From the NCBI GenBank assembly GCA_015179045.1, contig WHUZ01000001.1, forward strand, positions 1,984,001-2,048,000: DNA of 64,000 bases, given 5' to 3'. Every line of letters starts with the position of its first letter. The first letter of the stretch is position 1. Below are positions 11,906 to 23,176 of this stretch, piece after piece. The position numbers were made by a program, and so were the translations under genes. Source of the DNA: Kalaharituber pfeilii. Its lineage: Eukaryota > Ascomycota > Pezizomycetes > Pezizales > Pezizaceae. The notes below the pieces were generated by a model. The model ran no database searches. It was not told the DNA's origin and saw nothing but the letters and a program-made list of their open reading frames with translations.

Positions 11906-12779
11906 GCTTAATGCTGGGGCTGTCGGGATCCAAGACTCTTGTGGAGTGCTGTGGCCACTGTAGCTCAGTACCTGTGCGACATGATAGTAGGCGATAAGCA
12001 GGCTTGGCGCATCTTATCGGCTAGTGGATCATTTGCAATAATGTAGCGTTGCAAAGATTTGCACAATGATCAGGGTAACAGTAGTTGAAATGTTCAAAAT
12101 TTACAAGATGTACTTGGAATCCAAGTAGCACAGAAGTATCTCGCTGGTCCAGAACGAGCACGAAAGCACGTATATTTCACTTACATGTTTGTGCCTCTCC
12201 AAAAATTTGTTTGCTTTCAAATGGAAGTGACAGTTACAGTACGGGCCAAGTATCTCTTAGAAAGAATGGAGGGCCGCTGCTTCGAACCCAGGATCGAACC
12301 ATTGAGGCATGATCTTGACTACGGATAGAAATGATACACTTGTAGCGCATTGGGAGCAAGATATGGCTTACTTGGTAAAGTAGATATTGTAAAATAGGTT
12401 ATACCTAGAGTGTCCAACCTGTTGGGGAAGAGGAAATTTCTACATGTGGCGCTGTTCCCCTGGATCTCGACATTTCGGAGTCAACCACATGGAAATGCTA
12501 GTAAGTAATACCAGTAGCTTCCTGACCTCCCCTTACACCTCAGCATCAATTGGGTTAATCACTTGGAATTCAAGATCTCCATTGTCTCAGTTATGATAGA
12601 CTAGATATGATATAGATGGTGTCAAGACAGGCAGCGGGACGAGGCTAGGCAGCTTGCAAGACCTTCGGTTGGAAGGGACAATTGTGAGCTGAAGTCGGAT
12701 TCTTCTTGGATTCCGGTACAGAGTAAGCGCCACAGACAATTAACTTGCTCAATTGACAGCAGCTAACGCTGCTTTAGCA
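11906..12779. other. Intergenic, no gene seen
   Basis: No reading frame with family resemblance was seen. The phrase GGATCGAACC near 12288 resembles the complement of a tRNA B box, but no cloverleaf could be formed. The first part should hold the PTH2 promoter. Confidence 0.4.
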
Positions 12780-12916
12780 TACAGGTGGCCCTGGCTATAG
12801 TGAAGGGATGGGCGAGATTCTTTGTAAAGAATGTGCCTTCGCTATAGTGAAAACTGGTTATAGTGACGAAAATCGTTCGGATTTCTTGGCTTCCATTATA
12901 ACCAGGGTCACCTGTA
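12780..12916. mobile_element. Short MITE, CTATAGTGAA family (copy A)
   Basis: A 137-bp element flanked by TA at both ends. The left end CAGGTGGCCCTGGCTATAGT and the reverse complement of the right end CAGGTGACCCTGGTTATAAT form imperfect terminal inverted repeats of about 25 bp. CTATAGTGAAAAC words lie inside. The same words occur at 13222-13364, 49541-50042 and 54972-55525. It has no coding capacity. Confidence 0.75.
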
Positions 12917-13221
12917 CTATGATAGTACTCCTTGCGATGCCGGAGGGAATGTGGGGGAATGACCGCTTCTGCACTCCCCTGCGCGTGCGGTTGATTGAGC
13001 ACGTTTCGTGGGGTATGTATGGCATGGTGGGTGATCCCTGTCCCACACGTATGCAGGCGCATGCATGCAATTGCGCGCCGCGCCCCCACCTCAGCTCTTG
13101 GCTACCACTTGCGGTAAGCTACCATAAACTCTATTCTCTATCTTGATTACCGTACCATGTGCTGGTCGCACGCATTGGTTTCGACCGGAGGACAAAAGGT
13201 AAGAACCTCCTGTTAGTGAAA

Positions 13222-13364
13222 ACCTGGCTATAGTGAAGGGGTGGGCCAGATTCTTTGCGTATCATACACAGGTAAAAGACAGTGCTCTCAGGCTTGCCCA
13301 TCGTTGAAAACTGGTTATAGTGAAGAAAATCATTGGCCATCATTTATAGACAGGGTCACCTGTA
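13222..13364. mobile_element. Short MITE, CTATAGTGAA family (copy B, left end eroded)
   Basis: The right end reads CAGGGTCACCTG followed by TA, as in copy A. The left part reads CTGGCTATAGTGAAGGGGTG and lacks the outer CAGGTG. Copies A and B lie 0.3 kb apart in the same orientation and share the order GGCTATAGTGAAG, GATTCTTTG, AAAACTGGTTATAGTGA. B is best seen as a diverged copy of A. Confidence 0.7.
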
Positions 13365-14166
13365 GTCTGGGCACGGAAACAGGTTTCAACAATGGCGGGC
13401 GGCCATATTTTCCATGGCCATGATCCCAATCAGCCAGCAAACCTCTCATTCAATATGACGTTCGCAAGGTCAATTTTTTCTATGGACCAGTACATGTTCC
13501 CTTCCCATATCGAGACTACTTAGCTTCCGGATCCAATCTCCCGTGAGCAAGTTTATGCCATATGTGGCGTGCTTGCAACACACGCCCCAAGGGTGTCCAG
13601 TTTGTTGGCACGGCATCTACATGTCGAGAGGAGTAGAGATATTGAGATGATCAACAGATTAGGATTTCCCAAATCCGCGAAACACATAGGAGAGGATATA
13701 ATAAAGGCCACATAATATTCTATAACAGGTCGATATGCTCAACCAGCCATGTGGTTTGCTGTCAAAAGAGATGGATCCATGTCACCAGGTGGTACAAAAC
13801 ATGGTCTCCAGACCAAATTGAGACTGCGGGATAGGCTATGAGAGGGTTTTCTGTCGAAGGGCCTCTCGCTTAACGTCCGGCCAGAGCGGTTTATCATACC
13901 TGAATAGGATACAGGAATGCTTATGCATGGCTGAATCTGGCGGGGCCGTGCGTGGGTAGGAATGTACAACTGGTTTGGAAACGAAAGCTTCGGTCATTGG
14001 GTCCCTGGAGCAGTGACGGGAAGCATTTATATTGCATTCACTTCCGCCCCAAGTGATCGAACAGCCTCTACGTTGCAGTTTCACGAGAATGCACGAAGCC
14101 AGTCCGTTAGAGCATCCTTTCTACTCCATCCGTACTTCATACAACACTGCAGGCCGCGGTTTCAAA
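13365..14166. promoter_or_regulatory. Upstream region of the BIM1-like gene
   Basis: No coding sequence was recognised. The 100 bases before the start codon contain pyrimidine-rich stretches and CATACAACACTGC, consistent with a transcription start. An upstream in-frame ATG at 14032 exists, but the signal peptide begins at 14167. Confidence 0.35.
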
Positions 14167-14897
14167 ATGCAATTCTCTACAATTACACTGGCACTCCTCA
14201 GTGGTGCTTCTCTCGCCTCCGCACACTTCTCCGTGACATACCCGTGGTGGAGAGGTGATTCTTTTTCTACTCAATGGTATTGTTCCTCCTGAACCATTTG
14301 CCCATTCACAATTAGTTCCTAACTCGATAAACAGGACATACCCCTGTGGTGGTGTCAACCAGTCCATCTCAGCAAACAACCGCACTAAGTGGCCTCTCGA
14401 TGGTGGTTCCCTTGTATTCCGACCCTCCCATGACTGGGCGCAAACCTATGTCAACCTTGGTCTTGGGAACAATGTCACCCGTCTGAATATTCCTCTCGTC
14501 ACACCATTCAACCAAACTGGCAAGGGTACATTCTGCTTCAAAAAGATCCCGATCCCAGAAAGCATCAAGAGCAATATCACGGAAGGAGTGAATGCTACTG
14601 TTCAGGTTATCCAATTGTCGACGTCGGGCGGCGCTCTGTACAACGTAAGTAGTACTCATCTTTCAGATTTTGCAGCTGAGGTACTAAATCATGCTGGGGT
14701 AGTGCGCCGATATAACCTTCTCTGCTGATGCTCAAACCCCCGGTGATGATGTCTGCTTCAATTCGACTGGGGTTGGAGCCGCCAACCTCGACTATCCTGA
14801 TGTTGTCCCAGAGGAGAGTGCGGGTGTCAGTTTGAAGGGTGGTGTGAGTGCTCTGGCGGTGATGGCTGCTGTCGCTGCTGCTGGGTTGATTGTGTAA
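14167..14897 (+). CDS. Secreted copper-binding BIM1-like protein (LPMO-like, X325 family), GPI-anchored
   Basis: Three exons (14167-14276, 14335-14644, 14703-14897) join to 204 residues. Residues 1-19 form a signal peptide (MQFSTITLALLSGASLASA). Cleavage would leave an N-terminal histidine, HFSVTYPWWRGDSFSTQWTY, followed by PCGGVNQS. An N-terminal His that binds copper is the hallmark of lytic polysaccharide monooxygenases and of the X325/BIM1 branch. A second candidate ligand is the His in FRPSHDWAQTY. Several N-x-S/T sites are present. The C-terminus is a small-residue hydrophobic tail (ALAVMAAVAAAGLIV) typical of a GPI signal. BIM1-type members act in copper acquisition rather than polysaccharide oxidation; that role is inferred here from family only. 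It should sit at the cell surface or wall. Confidence 0.88.
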
Positions 14898-16076
14898 AAG
14901 GTACCGGATGACTTTGAATGTGCTTGCTTGAGTGGATGAAAACAGTATTGCGTTATGAGTATGGCTTCTTATAATAGCCAATATCTTAATGGCTTTGTTT
15001 AGTGTGTGGTCATGAGCAGTCGACTATGTTATGTACAGTAGGGTTTGGATAACTTCGGCTGGCATTTTTTACTTTTTGTTGGATGGATGGATGGTTTTTT
15101 AAATACCGCCTTGTTGCTTTCAGATATAAATATCTTAGAAATATATATATAACTTAGCTTGACATTTCCGAGAATACTGTGTGGCCTTTTCAACAAGCGG
15201 AGCCAGTGTTGGGCAGTGTGCAAGGTTCTACAGCCAAGTCTGGTATACGTTTCTGGAGTGCCTTGTCGGAGATTGAATACGCACATGTATATACATCAAG
15301 TATGTAGTGGTGCGTTGGGCTACTTAATACCCTTGTAACTACTTAGTACTAGGTATCTTTCAGAAGGGTTCGAGGTTGTAAAAATAATTGGGAAGAAAAC
15401 ATGTGTACGGTAATGGTGATGGCGGTGGTGAAATGCACTTGGAGTAGTGTACTAAGAGGATTATGAAAGTTTAAAAAAGAATTAAATAAGATGTTATTCA
15501 TTGAGAATCATAATAATACTTATTCATTCTACTAAGCACCCCGTTTAATGAAGAGACATTTTGTATGATGCAGAACAAAAATAAAAAAGTAAAAAAAATA
15601 AAACAAGAGATGAAACCCGTAAAGACATGGTAGATGCTGGAAAAGTAAATAGAGCCAGCTATAATACTCCTTCTTTAGGTACCCTGGCATAACGCCCATT
15701 CCATAATATCCAGATTCCACTTCAAGGTGGATGTAAAGGGTATATGCCAATAACGCCTTCCTACAATGACAAAATATAGGAAAAGGAAAATGAAGGGAAA
15801 AAAAAAAAAAAAACTGCGGGGGATAACTTCTAAGTCTTACCCTGTCAAGCCGATAACCTCGCAATCGGATGTCGGAATGCCAGCTTGGGAAAGCCTCTTT
15901 AGAACTTCTCATAAAGATGGATATTCTCGCCCTGGTCCAGTTGCTGGCCACCAGTTCGTCTTCGTTAACCGACCTCGAGTTGAGCACACTCCTGGGTGCA
16001 TGCCCAGGTGTCAAATTCGGCCAAATTCTGGGAAGACGAGTCCCACCTGGGAGTCATCTAGGGGACATATGTCCTG
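14898..16076. other. Intergenic, no gene seen
   Basis: This stretch is A/T-rich with simple runs, including an A-rich tract near 15800 and GGATGGATGGATGG near 15080. A 160-codon minus-strand frame at 15532-16014 is low in complexity (poly-Phe from the A tract) and resembles no family known to me. It was not called as a gene. Confidence 0.45.
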
Positions 16077-16700
16077 ACCATGAAATCTAGTTCCTTTTGC
16101 ATGCATCTCATCTTGAATTCCGCATGTACTTTCTTATATTCCTCTGGATTCAGCTTACTGAACGATGTGAAGACCATTAAGTCTCGCAACGCCTCAGCAT
16201 TACTAGTCTGCGAATATGGTCGAAGGATACAAGTATCCTTTATCAACTGCATCGATATATTCAGGGGAATCAGAAGAGCCTTTGTCAAGTGTGTGGCCGG
16301 TCTCGTAGATGATGGCGTTCATGTCCTGTCTAACTTCCCCATTCTGGAGGGAGGAAGTGAGGCCGATATCGGGGCCAAAAGTATAAGCGACCATGTGAGG
16401 TTTGATCGGGCCAGGAGAACATGTGCCGGATATCGGCGAGGGATTGAACAGGAGCTCGCGCAAAGAATTTCGCCATGCGTTCGAGGGAGACGCTGGAGGA
16501 GTCGCAGTGGCACATGACCTAGCTGTGTAGGCACTACTAATATCGATTCTTTGAACAGTCAATAAACGTCAATTCGTTGAGGTTGTGCAAGTAAGGGATA
16601 TTTCCATCTTCAGAGGTAAACTTTGACTTCGATGAGCGGACATTTGATGTTACTTTGAGATTTCTGAGACGCGTACTTGCGGATACCAGTCCTTGGGTCA
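16077..16700 (-). pseudogene. Decayed secreted metallopeptidase-like gene (con-13-like)
   Basis: On the minus strand, fragments in different frames read in family order. A first fragment is NIPYLHNLNELTFIDCSKNR. Next comes CDSSSVSLERMAKFFA and, in another frame, PHMVAYTFGPDIGLTSSLQN. The fragment MNAIIYETGHTLD resembles the zinc-binding helix of fungal metallopeptidase-like proteins, with Y where HExxH would have its first His. Then come ILRPYSQTSNAEALRDLMVF and NPEEYKKVHAEF. Stops (including a TAG TAG pair near 16537) and frame changes separate these, so no intact product can be made. The match to the con-13 family is by remembered pattern and is tentative; decay itself is clear. Confidence 0.5.
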
Positions 16701-17299
16701 TTCTTTAATGTACGCCTTAATGGGCGCAGCCACCTCAAAGAGTGCATCGGTGATGGGCCGGATTTTGTCGTCGCTGAAGCGGAAGGGGTTTTTCACTTCT
16801 TGCGCCTGAGCTGCTATTGCCATAATAGCGCACCTGAGAACTCCTCCATTATTGCTATCATTCCAACCACATCATCCACGCAAAATTTATCCCCATCATC
16901 ACTTTCCCGCACCTCCCCTGCCCCAGCACATTCTTCCTCTCCCTTGAACATATCTTTAAAACCCTACTGATCTTGGATGGGTTATAGGAGCCGAGAACAA
17001 TTTGATGCCTTTCTATTCAAGTAACTCATGGAGAACACTTCTTGCACGAAATGACTGCCGTTATCGACTTTGATATTGGTATGCAACCTTCGAGCCGTCT
17101 CGGCTTTAAGGAATTCAGCTACCACAGTTCCGTGACTGCGGTCGGTTGTTCGAGCAAACATGAATCGGGAGAGGTACTGTTTGAGACCAACTTTAATGCA
17201 TAGCACTGTCATTGCCTCCTTGTAACGAGAATACTGTCCAGCGAGGTGGGTAAACAGTGCCACGCCACAGTGACCTTTCGGCATGTCGGTACAATGCAT
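16701..17299 (-). other. Possible coding remnants, unrecognised
   Basis: A 105-codon minus-strand frame (16982-17299) and a short frame giving AQEVKNPFRFSDDKIRPITD (near 16690-16820) have protein-like composition but match no family I know. They may be the 5' part of the decayed gene at 16077-16700 or an independent relic. No promoter or splice structure could be assigned. Confidence 0.25.
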
Positions 17300-17995
17300 A
17301 TGGTTGTAATGATGTGGTCTAGCACGGGCAATTATAGAGTTTTCAATATTGTATTTAGTTGTGTTGATAGTTGTGTTTCCTTCTTTTCTCTCTCCGTAAC
17401 CTATTGTGCATGATTTCTACTCAGTAATTGGATACCTGCTCTTGCTGAACTGCTGTACCAGCTGTCGTTGCGCGCTTTGTGGATAGCTGTCGTCCACGAA
17501 CCCGCAGTCCCTGAGCCACCGTTGCCGCTTTGCATCCCGCTTTCTAGCAGCCAGGCCTTGTGAGGACAAAGTCACTCTGAGTCCAGTGTTATCCTCTTAC
17601 CCTTCTCCCCCTTCTGCCTTTATTTATATTTGGCAAGGTATTGTTATCTACCTGAAAATACAGCTATAACTTACAGCAATCCCGATTCGGTAGTCCAGTT
17701 CAGATTTGGAATTCAGATGCCAAGGCCAAACTGTGCTGGGTCCAGCGAATCTCATACAGTTCTCGGGTTCGAGTTCCTGATTGTCAAGAAAGTCGCAGAG
17801 ATAGGGCCCTTAGAACTCTCTTGCAGTTTAAGCCGAAATATAATCATACAAACTAGATATATTGTGCAATTGTTACACCAATCACTGAACCCAAAAGGGT
17901 ATTGGATCACGGTATAGTATCACGTCGTGCAGCACTCATCAATGCTTCCATAGAAGTCACCAAGTGCGCAAAGCACCTAGGATTGAACACATATA
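17300..17995. other. Intergenic, no gene seen
   Basis: No frame with family resemblance was found on either strand. GGGTTCGAGTTCC near 17764 resembles a tRNA B box but no tRNA fold is present around it. Confidence 0.4.
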
Positions 17996-18300
17996 GCTTC
18001 ATTAATCGGTTTTTTCCGTCTATCGTGTGTTTTAATAAGCCACTAATATGATGAAATTCGGTTGATCATGAAATTCAGTTGTCCTACCGTGTTGTCTGCA
18101 TCTGGAGAACAGTTATGTGCTGATGAATTTTATGACTCCTATTCGTAAGCTTCATTGACCCGATTCTTCCGTCTATCCTTTGTTTCAATAAGCTGTGAAT
18201 ATGATGAAATTCGGTTGATCATGGGATTCATTGTCCTACCGTGGTGTCTGCATCTGGAAAGCAGTTATGTGCTGACGAATTTTATGACGTCTATTCGTAA
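17996..18300. repeat. Two-copy tandem repeat, 153-bp unit, upstream of pyruvate decarboxylase
   Basis: Unit 1 (17996-18148) and unit 2 (18149-18300) both begin GCTTCATT and carry ATGATGAAATTCGGTTGATC, TGTCCTACCGTG, TGTCTGCATCTGGA and TTATGTGCTGA in the same order, and both end CTATTCGTAA or CCTATTCGTAA. They differ by substitutions and small indels. The second unit ends 325 bp before the pyruvate decarboxylase start codon. Confidence 0.88.
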
Positions 18301-18625
18301 CCCTCCTAAATTACCCTAAGTTCATGCGTTTACACTTGACGATTTCCCATCACCTGTGACAGATACTGCTATACCAAGTGACCATTTTATGCAACGTTGC
18401 AATAACTTAGTGGGCTATGAGAACGGGATGTACATGTCGTCACCATTCATTCATACCAGTCACATGGTGTGAGCTCATACTTCAACACAAATATAGTTCG
18501 ATAGCCATATATACCCGTTCCGATCCCTTCGTTTCAGTGTTTAATGTCTGAAGCGTTTGGGCTTAACTGGATTACATTGGCCCAAAGATCCCATATTCCC
18601 CTCTACAACTATACTTTGGAGCAAA

Positions 18626-20622
18626 ATGACAGCAGACGAAATCACAGTTGGAGCCTACTTGTTTAGGCGTCTATACGAATTTGGAGTTCGCGCGGTTCAC
18701 GGCGTACCTGGGGATTTCAATCTTGCATTACTAGATTTGGTAGATGAGAACGGACTGTATTGGGTGGGGAATTGCAATGAGCTCAATGCAGGTAAATACT
18801 TATCTTGGTGTGGTGCAGCCTGTTCACTATTTAATACAATCATATAGGGTATGCGGCAGACGGATATGCAAGGGTGAAAGGAATGGCTGCTCTCGTCACG
18901 ACGTTTGGCGTTGGTGGGTATACCTTCTTCTCCAGCCTGGATACTGAAGCTAATTCACTGGAAGGCGAGCTTTCGGCGCTGGCTGCAGTAGCAGGAAGCT
19001 ACAGTGAGTATGTTCCAGTGGTACACATTGTCGGGGTGCCTAATACGGCATCTCAAAAACAACACCTCTTGCTACATCACACTCTGGGCAATGGCGACTT
19101 CCGAGTCTTTTCTGATATGTCAAAGCGTGTCAGCCTGACACATACTATTTTGGATGAACGTGCCAATTACGCTGAGGAAATTGATCGAGTGTTGCGAGCT
19201 TGCTGGGTTCGCGCAAGACCTGTGTATATTGCATTGCCAACGAATACTGTCTTCAAAAAAATTGACGCTTCTCGGCTTAAGCAGAAGCTTCCGCTTGAAT
19301 TGGAACCCAACCCCAAGGAAATTGAAGAGGAGGTAGTTCAGCAAATCTTGGAGCTGATGTACCAATCTAAGAACACCGTTATTCTGGCCGACGCGTGCTC
19401 TATTCGCCATAGAGTATTAGATGAACTTCATCAACTAATTGAGAAAACCAAGCTTCCAACATTTGTAACTCCTATGGGAAAGTCATCCGTGAATGAGACC
19501 ATTGAATCATTCGGGGGCGTATATGTGGGCGATGTATCCAGGCCTGACGTTAAAGAAAGGGTCGAAGGTGCCAAGTTGATCTTGTTTGTTGGTGGTTTAA
19601 TCAGCGATTTCAACTCAGGAGGCTTCACATTCCATATTGCGAGAAATAAGACGGTCGAGTTCCACAGTGATCATATGAAGGTTTGTGCCCGTTGAAAAAT
19701 TTGGACTGGCATTGATACACTAAATTGTTTTCCCTCCCTCATTAGGTTAGGTATTCCGAATTTCCAGGGATTACTATGAAATACGTCATGCAGCGCTTAA
19801 TCAAGAAGCTGGATGCCTCCAAAGTGAGGGTAACTCCCACCACAGAGATATCTAATACACTGCCGGCACGCGAAAAGGAATCAATTTCATTGGATATTAC
19901 CCATGCCTGGATGTGGCCAATTATTGGACAATGGCTGAGGCGTGGTGACGTTGTGATCACCGAGACGTGAGTCCCCACACTCTGGGATGTCATTTCCAGG
20001 TCACTGAAATGCAAGTCAGTGGTACGGCAAATTTTGGTATCCTGGAAACGAGATTCCCACAAGACGTACAGCACATTTCACAGGTTCTGTGGGGTTCTAT
20101 CGGGTATTCCGTGGGAGCTCTTCAGGGTGCAGCACTTGCAATCAAGGAACTTGGACATAGGAGGAGAGTCATCCTGTTCGTCGGTGATGGGTCACTTCAG
20201 CTTACCGTCCAGGAAATCAGCACCATGATTCGTCATGGGTTAACACCTATCATGTTTGTACCCATTGTCAATTTCCCTCACAAATATATAAATACTAAGA
20301 TCACTTTCCCAGCTTCGTGATCAATAATGATGGATATACTATTGAGCGTAAGGTTCATGGCGAAAACGCGAGCTATAACGATGTGCAACCTTGGAAATAC
20401 ACAAAACTGTTAGATGTCTTCAACGTCGACCCTACTAAATCCAAGACATACCAAGTCAGGACAAAGATGGAGATGAGTGAACTACTGGGCAATGAGGAGT
20501 TTTCCAGTGCGAACGTTATCAATTTGGTGGAGGTGTTTATGGATAAGCATGATGCGCCAAGGGCATTGGAGGTGACGGCGGAGGCATCCGCAAGGCTGAA
20601 TGCGCAGTTAAATGTGGTATAA
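18626..20622 (+). CDS. Pyruvate decarboxylase (thiamine diphosphate-dependent)
   Basis: This cytosolic enzyme converts pyruvate to acetaldehyde and CO2 in alcoholic fermentation. Six exons (18626-18791, 18848-18913, 18965-19680, 19746-19966, 20020-20253, 20313-20622) join to exactly 570 residues, the usual length. The N-terminal domain has [16 protein letters not shown] and [17 protein letters not shown] with the catalytic Glu. [15 protein letters not shown] carries the HH active-site pair. The C-terminal domain has [14 protein letters not shown] and INNDGYTIE, the GDG...NN thiamine/Mg site. Intron 2 (51 nt) is in frame with no stop, so a naive reading frame includes 17 extra residues after TTFGVG. 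Introns 3 and 5 use GTTTGT donors. Related decarboxylases such as indolepyruvate or phenylpyruvate decarboxylase share these motifs, so substrate choice is not certain. Confidence 0.9.
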
Positions 20623-21197
20623 ACAAAGAGGGTATGGTAGGTTTTATGCAAGAAAATGTTTGGGATTTTGGCACTCAAGTCGACCCTGAGAGTGCGCGTG
20701 CAATAGTAATATGGGCAACTGCTTTTACGAGGGTCCTGATAAGAAAATCAGGTGTTAAACAATGTATTTCAACCTTGGGTGTGTCTATAGGTTAGAAACC
20801 ACCAAGTTCCGTGAATGTAATTCTGAAATATCGAAAGAGAAGTACATATATCGACCGTTCGCAATAAGCATTTCCGCAAGCAGACATACAACTGCTAGCA
20901 GCTTATTCCTATTAGGGTATCGGTATCGAAATGTTTGTTTAAAGCTATATTCATAGAGCGATCTTTCAACCTCAGAGCAGCTGGAGTCCGTAAGTGGCAT
21001 GGACCAATAGCGGAATTCTGAAGCCCTTTAATAATACAAATTTCAGAAATACATGTAAATTGCCGAGAAACTTGGATTGAACGAAAACTTGGAAGCCAAA
21101 CGTTTGGCCATTCCTTTACCCTTTCTATTACCCTGAGTGCTTGGCAGGTACGACAAGAAAGGAACTGCAACTGAGGGAAGGTTCGTTGGAACACATC
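20623..21197. other. Intergenic between pyruvate decarboxylase and MSS1
   Basis: No coding sequence was recognised. It should contain the 3' region of the decarboxylase and the MSS1 promoter. Confidence 0.4.
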
Positions 21198-23176
21198 ATG
21201 AAGCTCCATGCTACATTCCCCCTCCTCCGCTTTCCCAAACCCAACCTTCTCCTGCCAGCGGGCGCTCGCATTGCGCCGCTTTGTAGATTTACACGAACTT
21301 TACCAGTGTACTCAGTCTCTACACCTTACTGCAGATATTTTCGTTGTGCAACAACGTTGAGGTCACAATCACTCTTTGACCGCTTCCAGCTACAAAGCCA
21401 TGCTCCATTGAATCTTACTGGGCGAACTAGGTCTCTGGCAACTCCTCTATCACCGGAGTCTACAATGGAAACTCTAGCTGATCCTGGAGATACGACTATC
21501 TTTGCTTTAGCAACACCTCCTGGGAAGAGCGCAATTGCGGTTGTGCGAATATCCGGAGGAGCGTGTTTGGACGTATGTACGTTATATTTGAGTTTTGCAT
21601 TGTGTTATCGATCGATATTTTACTGACAAATTTTCTCACACATTCGATATAGATCTACTGCTCACTCTGCCCAGGAAAACCCCTTCCTAAACCCCGCCAT
21701 GCAACGCTTCGGGCAATTTACAAGTTACCCTCACCACCATCTGCAACCTCGGACAAACCTGAGCTTCTCGATCCCGGGGCACTAATCCTGTACTTCCCCG
21801 CCCCACACTCCACCACCGGAGAAGACATCCTTGAGCTTCACCTGCACGGCGGTCCCGCTATAATTCGCTCCGTGCTCGCGGCAATACCTACTTGCCCTTC
21901 GCGATTTCCGATTCGGTACGCCGAGGCGGGGGAGTTCACTCGGAGGGCATTCTTGAACGATCGGTTGTCACTGCCGCAGATTGAGGCGCTAGGAGATACG
22001 CTGTCGGCGAATACGGAGCAGCAGAGGAGATTGGCTTTGCGTGGGGGGGTTGGGACGGGGCTAACGGAGCAATACGAGAATTGGAGACGGCAGCTAGTGG
22101 AGGCGCGAGGTGAGTTGGAAGCCCTCATCGATTTCTCAGAAGATCAGTCGTTTGAAACAACGCCAAGGCAAATGTTAGCGGACGTGACGAAAGCTGTGGA
22201 AGGACTACAGCGGAAATTGATGGCGTTTGTGGAGAATGCAGTTAGAGGGGAGTTACTACGGGATGGGATATCAATCTCTCTCGTGGGGGCCCCGAATGTG
22301 GGGAAGAGTAGTGTCGTGAATAGAATTGTAGGGAGAGAAGCTGTGATTGTGAGTGGGGAGGCAGGGACCACCAGGGATGTAGTGGATTTGAGTGTAGATT
22401 TGGGTGGGTATGTGATGGTTGTTGGCGATACGGCGGGGCTAAGGGTAGGGGATATTGGTGGGGAAATGGAGGTGGTGGGAGAGGTGGAGAAAGAGGGGAT
22501 TAGGAGGGCGAGGAAGAGGGTGATGGAGGCGGATGTGGTGGTAGTTGTGCTGGAAGTGGAGATGAGGGAGGGAAAGGCGAGTATCAAAATTCCGAGGGAG
22601 GTAGTGGAGGTGGTAAGAGAGGCGAGAGAGGCGGAGAAGCCTAAGGAGATTGTGGTGGCGGTGAATAAGATAGATCTGGTGAAAAATGGTACTAGATTGC
22701 CGGAAGAGTTTGTGAAGATGGTAAGGGAGGCTTTCCCGTTCTTGGAGAGTGAGAAGATAGTGGGGATTTCGTGTCGGGATGAAGACCAGAACAAGAGCAT
22801 AGGGATTAAGCCGCTCCTACACACTCTCACGAATCTGTTCGAGGACATGACAAAGTCCGTCTCCGACGACACAGAAGTGGAGAATTCCCTCGCTGCAACC
22901 TCCAGACAGCGGATACTTATCGAGGAGTGCTTGAGCTATCTAGACCGATATCTAGCCGTCGTTGCAACTGGCGGTGGCATCGGACCCGTCCTTGAACAGG
23001 ACGGCCTCTTTGATGGCGAGGACATGGAGGCTGGGGATGTGGATGTGGTGATTGCAGCGGAGGAATTACGTGGTGCTGCAGATTGCTTGGCGAGGATTAC
23101 GGGGAGGGGAGAGGGCGCAGGGGATGTCAATGAGGTTCTGGGGGTGGTGTTTGAAAGGTTTTGTGTGGGGAAGTGA
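21198..23176 (+). CDS. MSS1: Mitochondrial tRNA-modification GTPase Mss1 (MnmE/TrmE)
   Basis: This GTPase acts with Mto1 (MnmG) to modify the wobble uridine of mitochondrial tRNAs. Two exons (21198-21572 and 21653-23176) give 632 residues. A long basic N-terminus, poor in acidic residues, serves as a mitochondrial targeting sequence. The tetrahydrofolate-binding domain follows (IFALATPPGKSAIAVVRISG, then TGEDILELHLHGGPAI, and EAGEFTRRAFLNDRLSL). The inserted Ras-like G domain has VGAPNVGKSS (P-loop), GTTRDVVDLSVDLGG (G2), DTAGLR (G3) and NKIDL (G4). The C-terminus is FERFCVGK, the invariant C-[IVL]-G-K ending with the catalytic Cys. All active elements are present. The second exon is strikingly G-rich in the G domain. 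Confidence 0.95.

Noticed and set aside
12230..12330. tRNA-like TTCGAACCC and GGATCGAACC on the minus strand
   Set aside because: No cloverleaf can be formed around either word.
15532..16014. 160-codon minus-strand frame
   Set aside because: It contains poly-Phe from an A tract and shows no family resemblance or splice structure.
16982..17299. DNGSHFVQ as an integrase motif (retrotransposon)
   Set aside because: The phrase recalls DNGSxF of retroviral-type integrases, but no other integrase, reverse transcriptase or LTR signals were seen around it.
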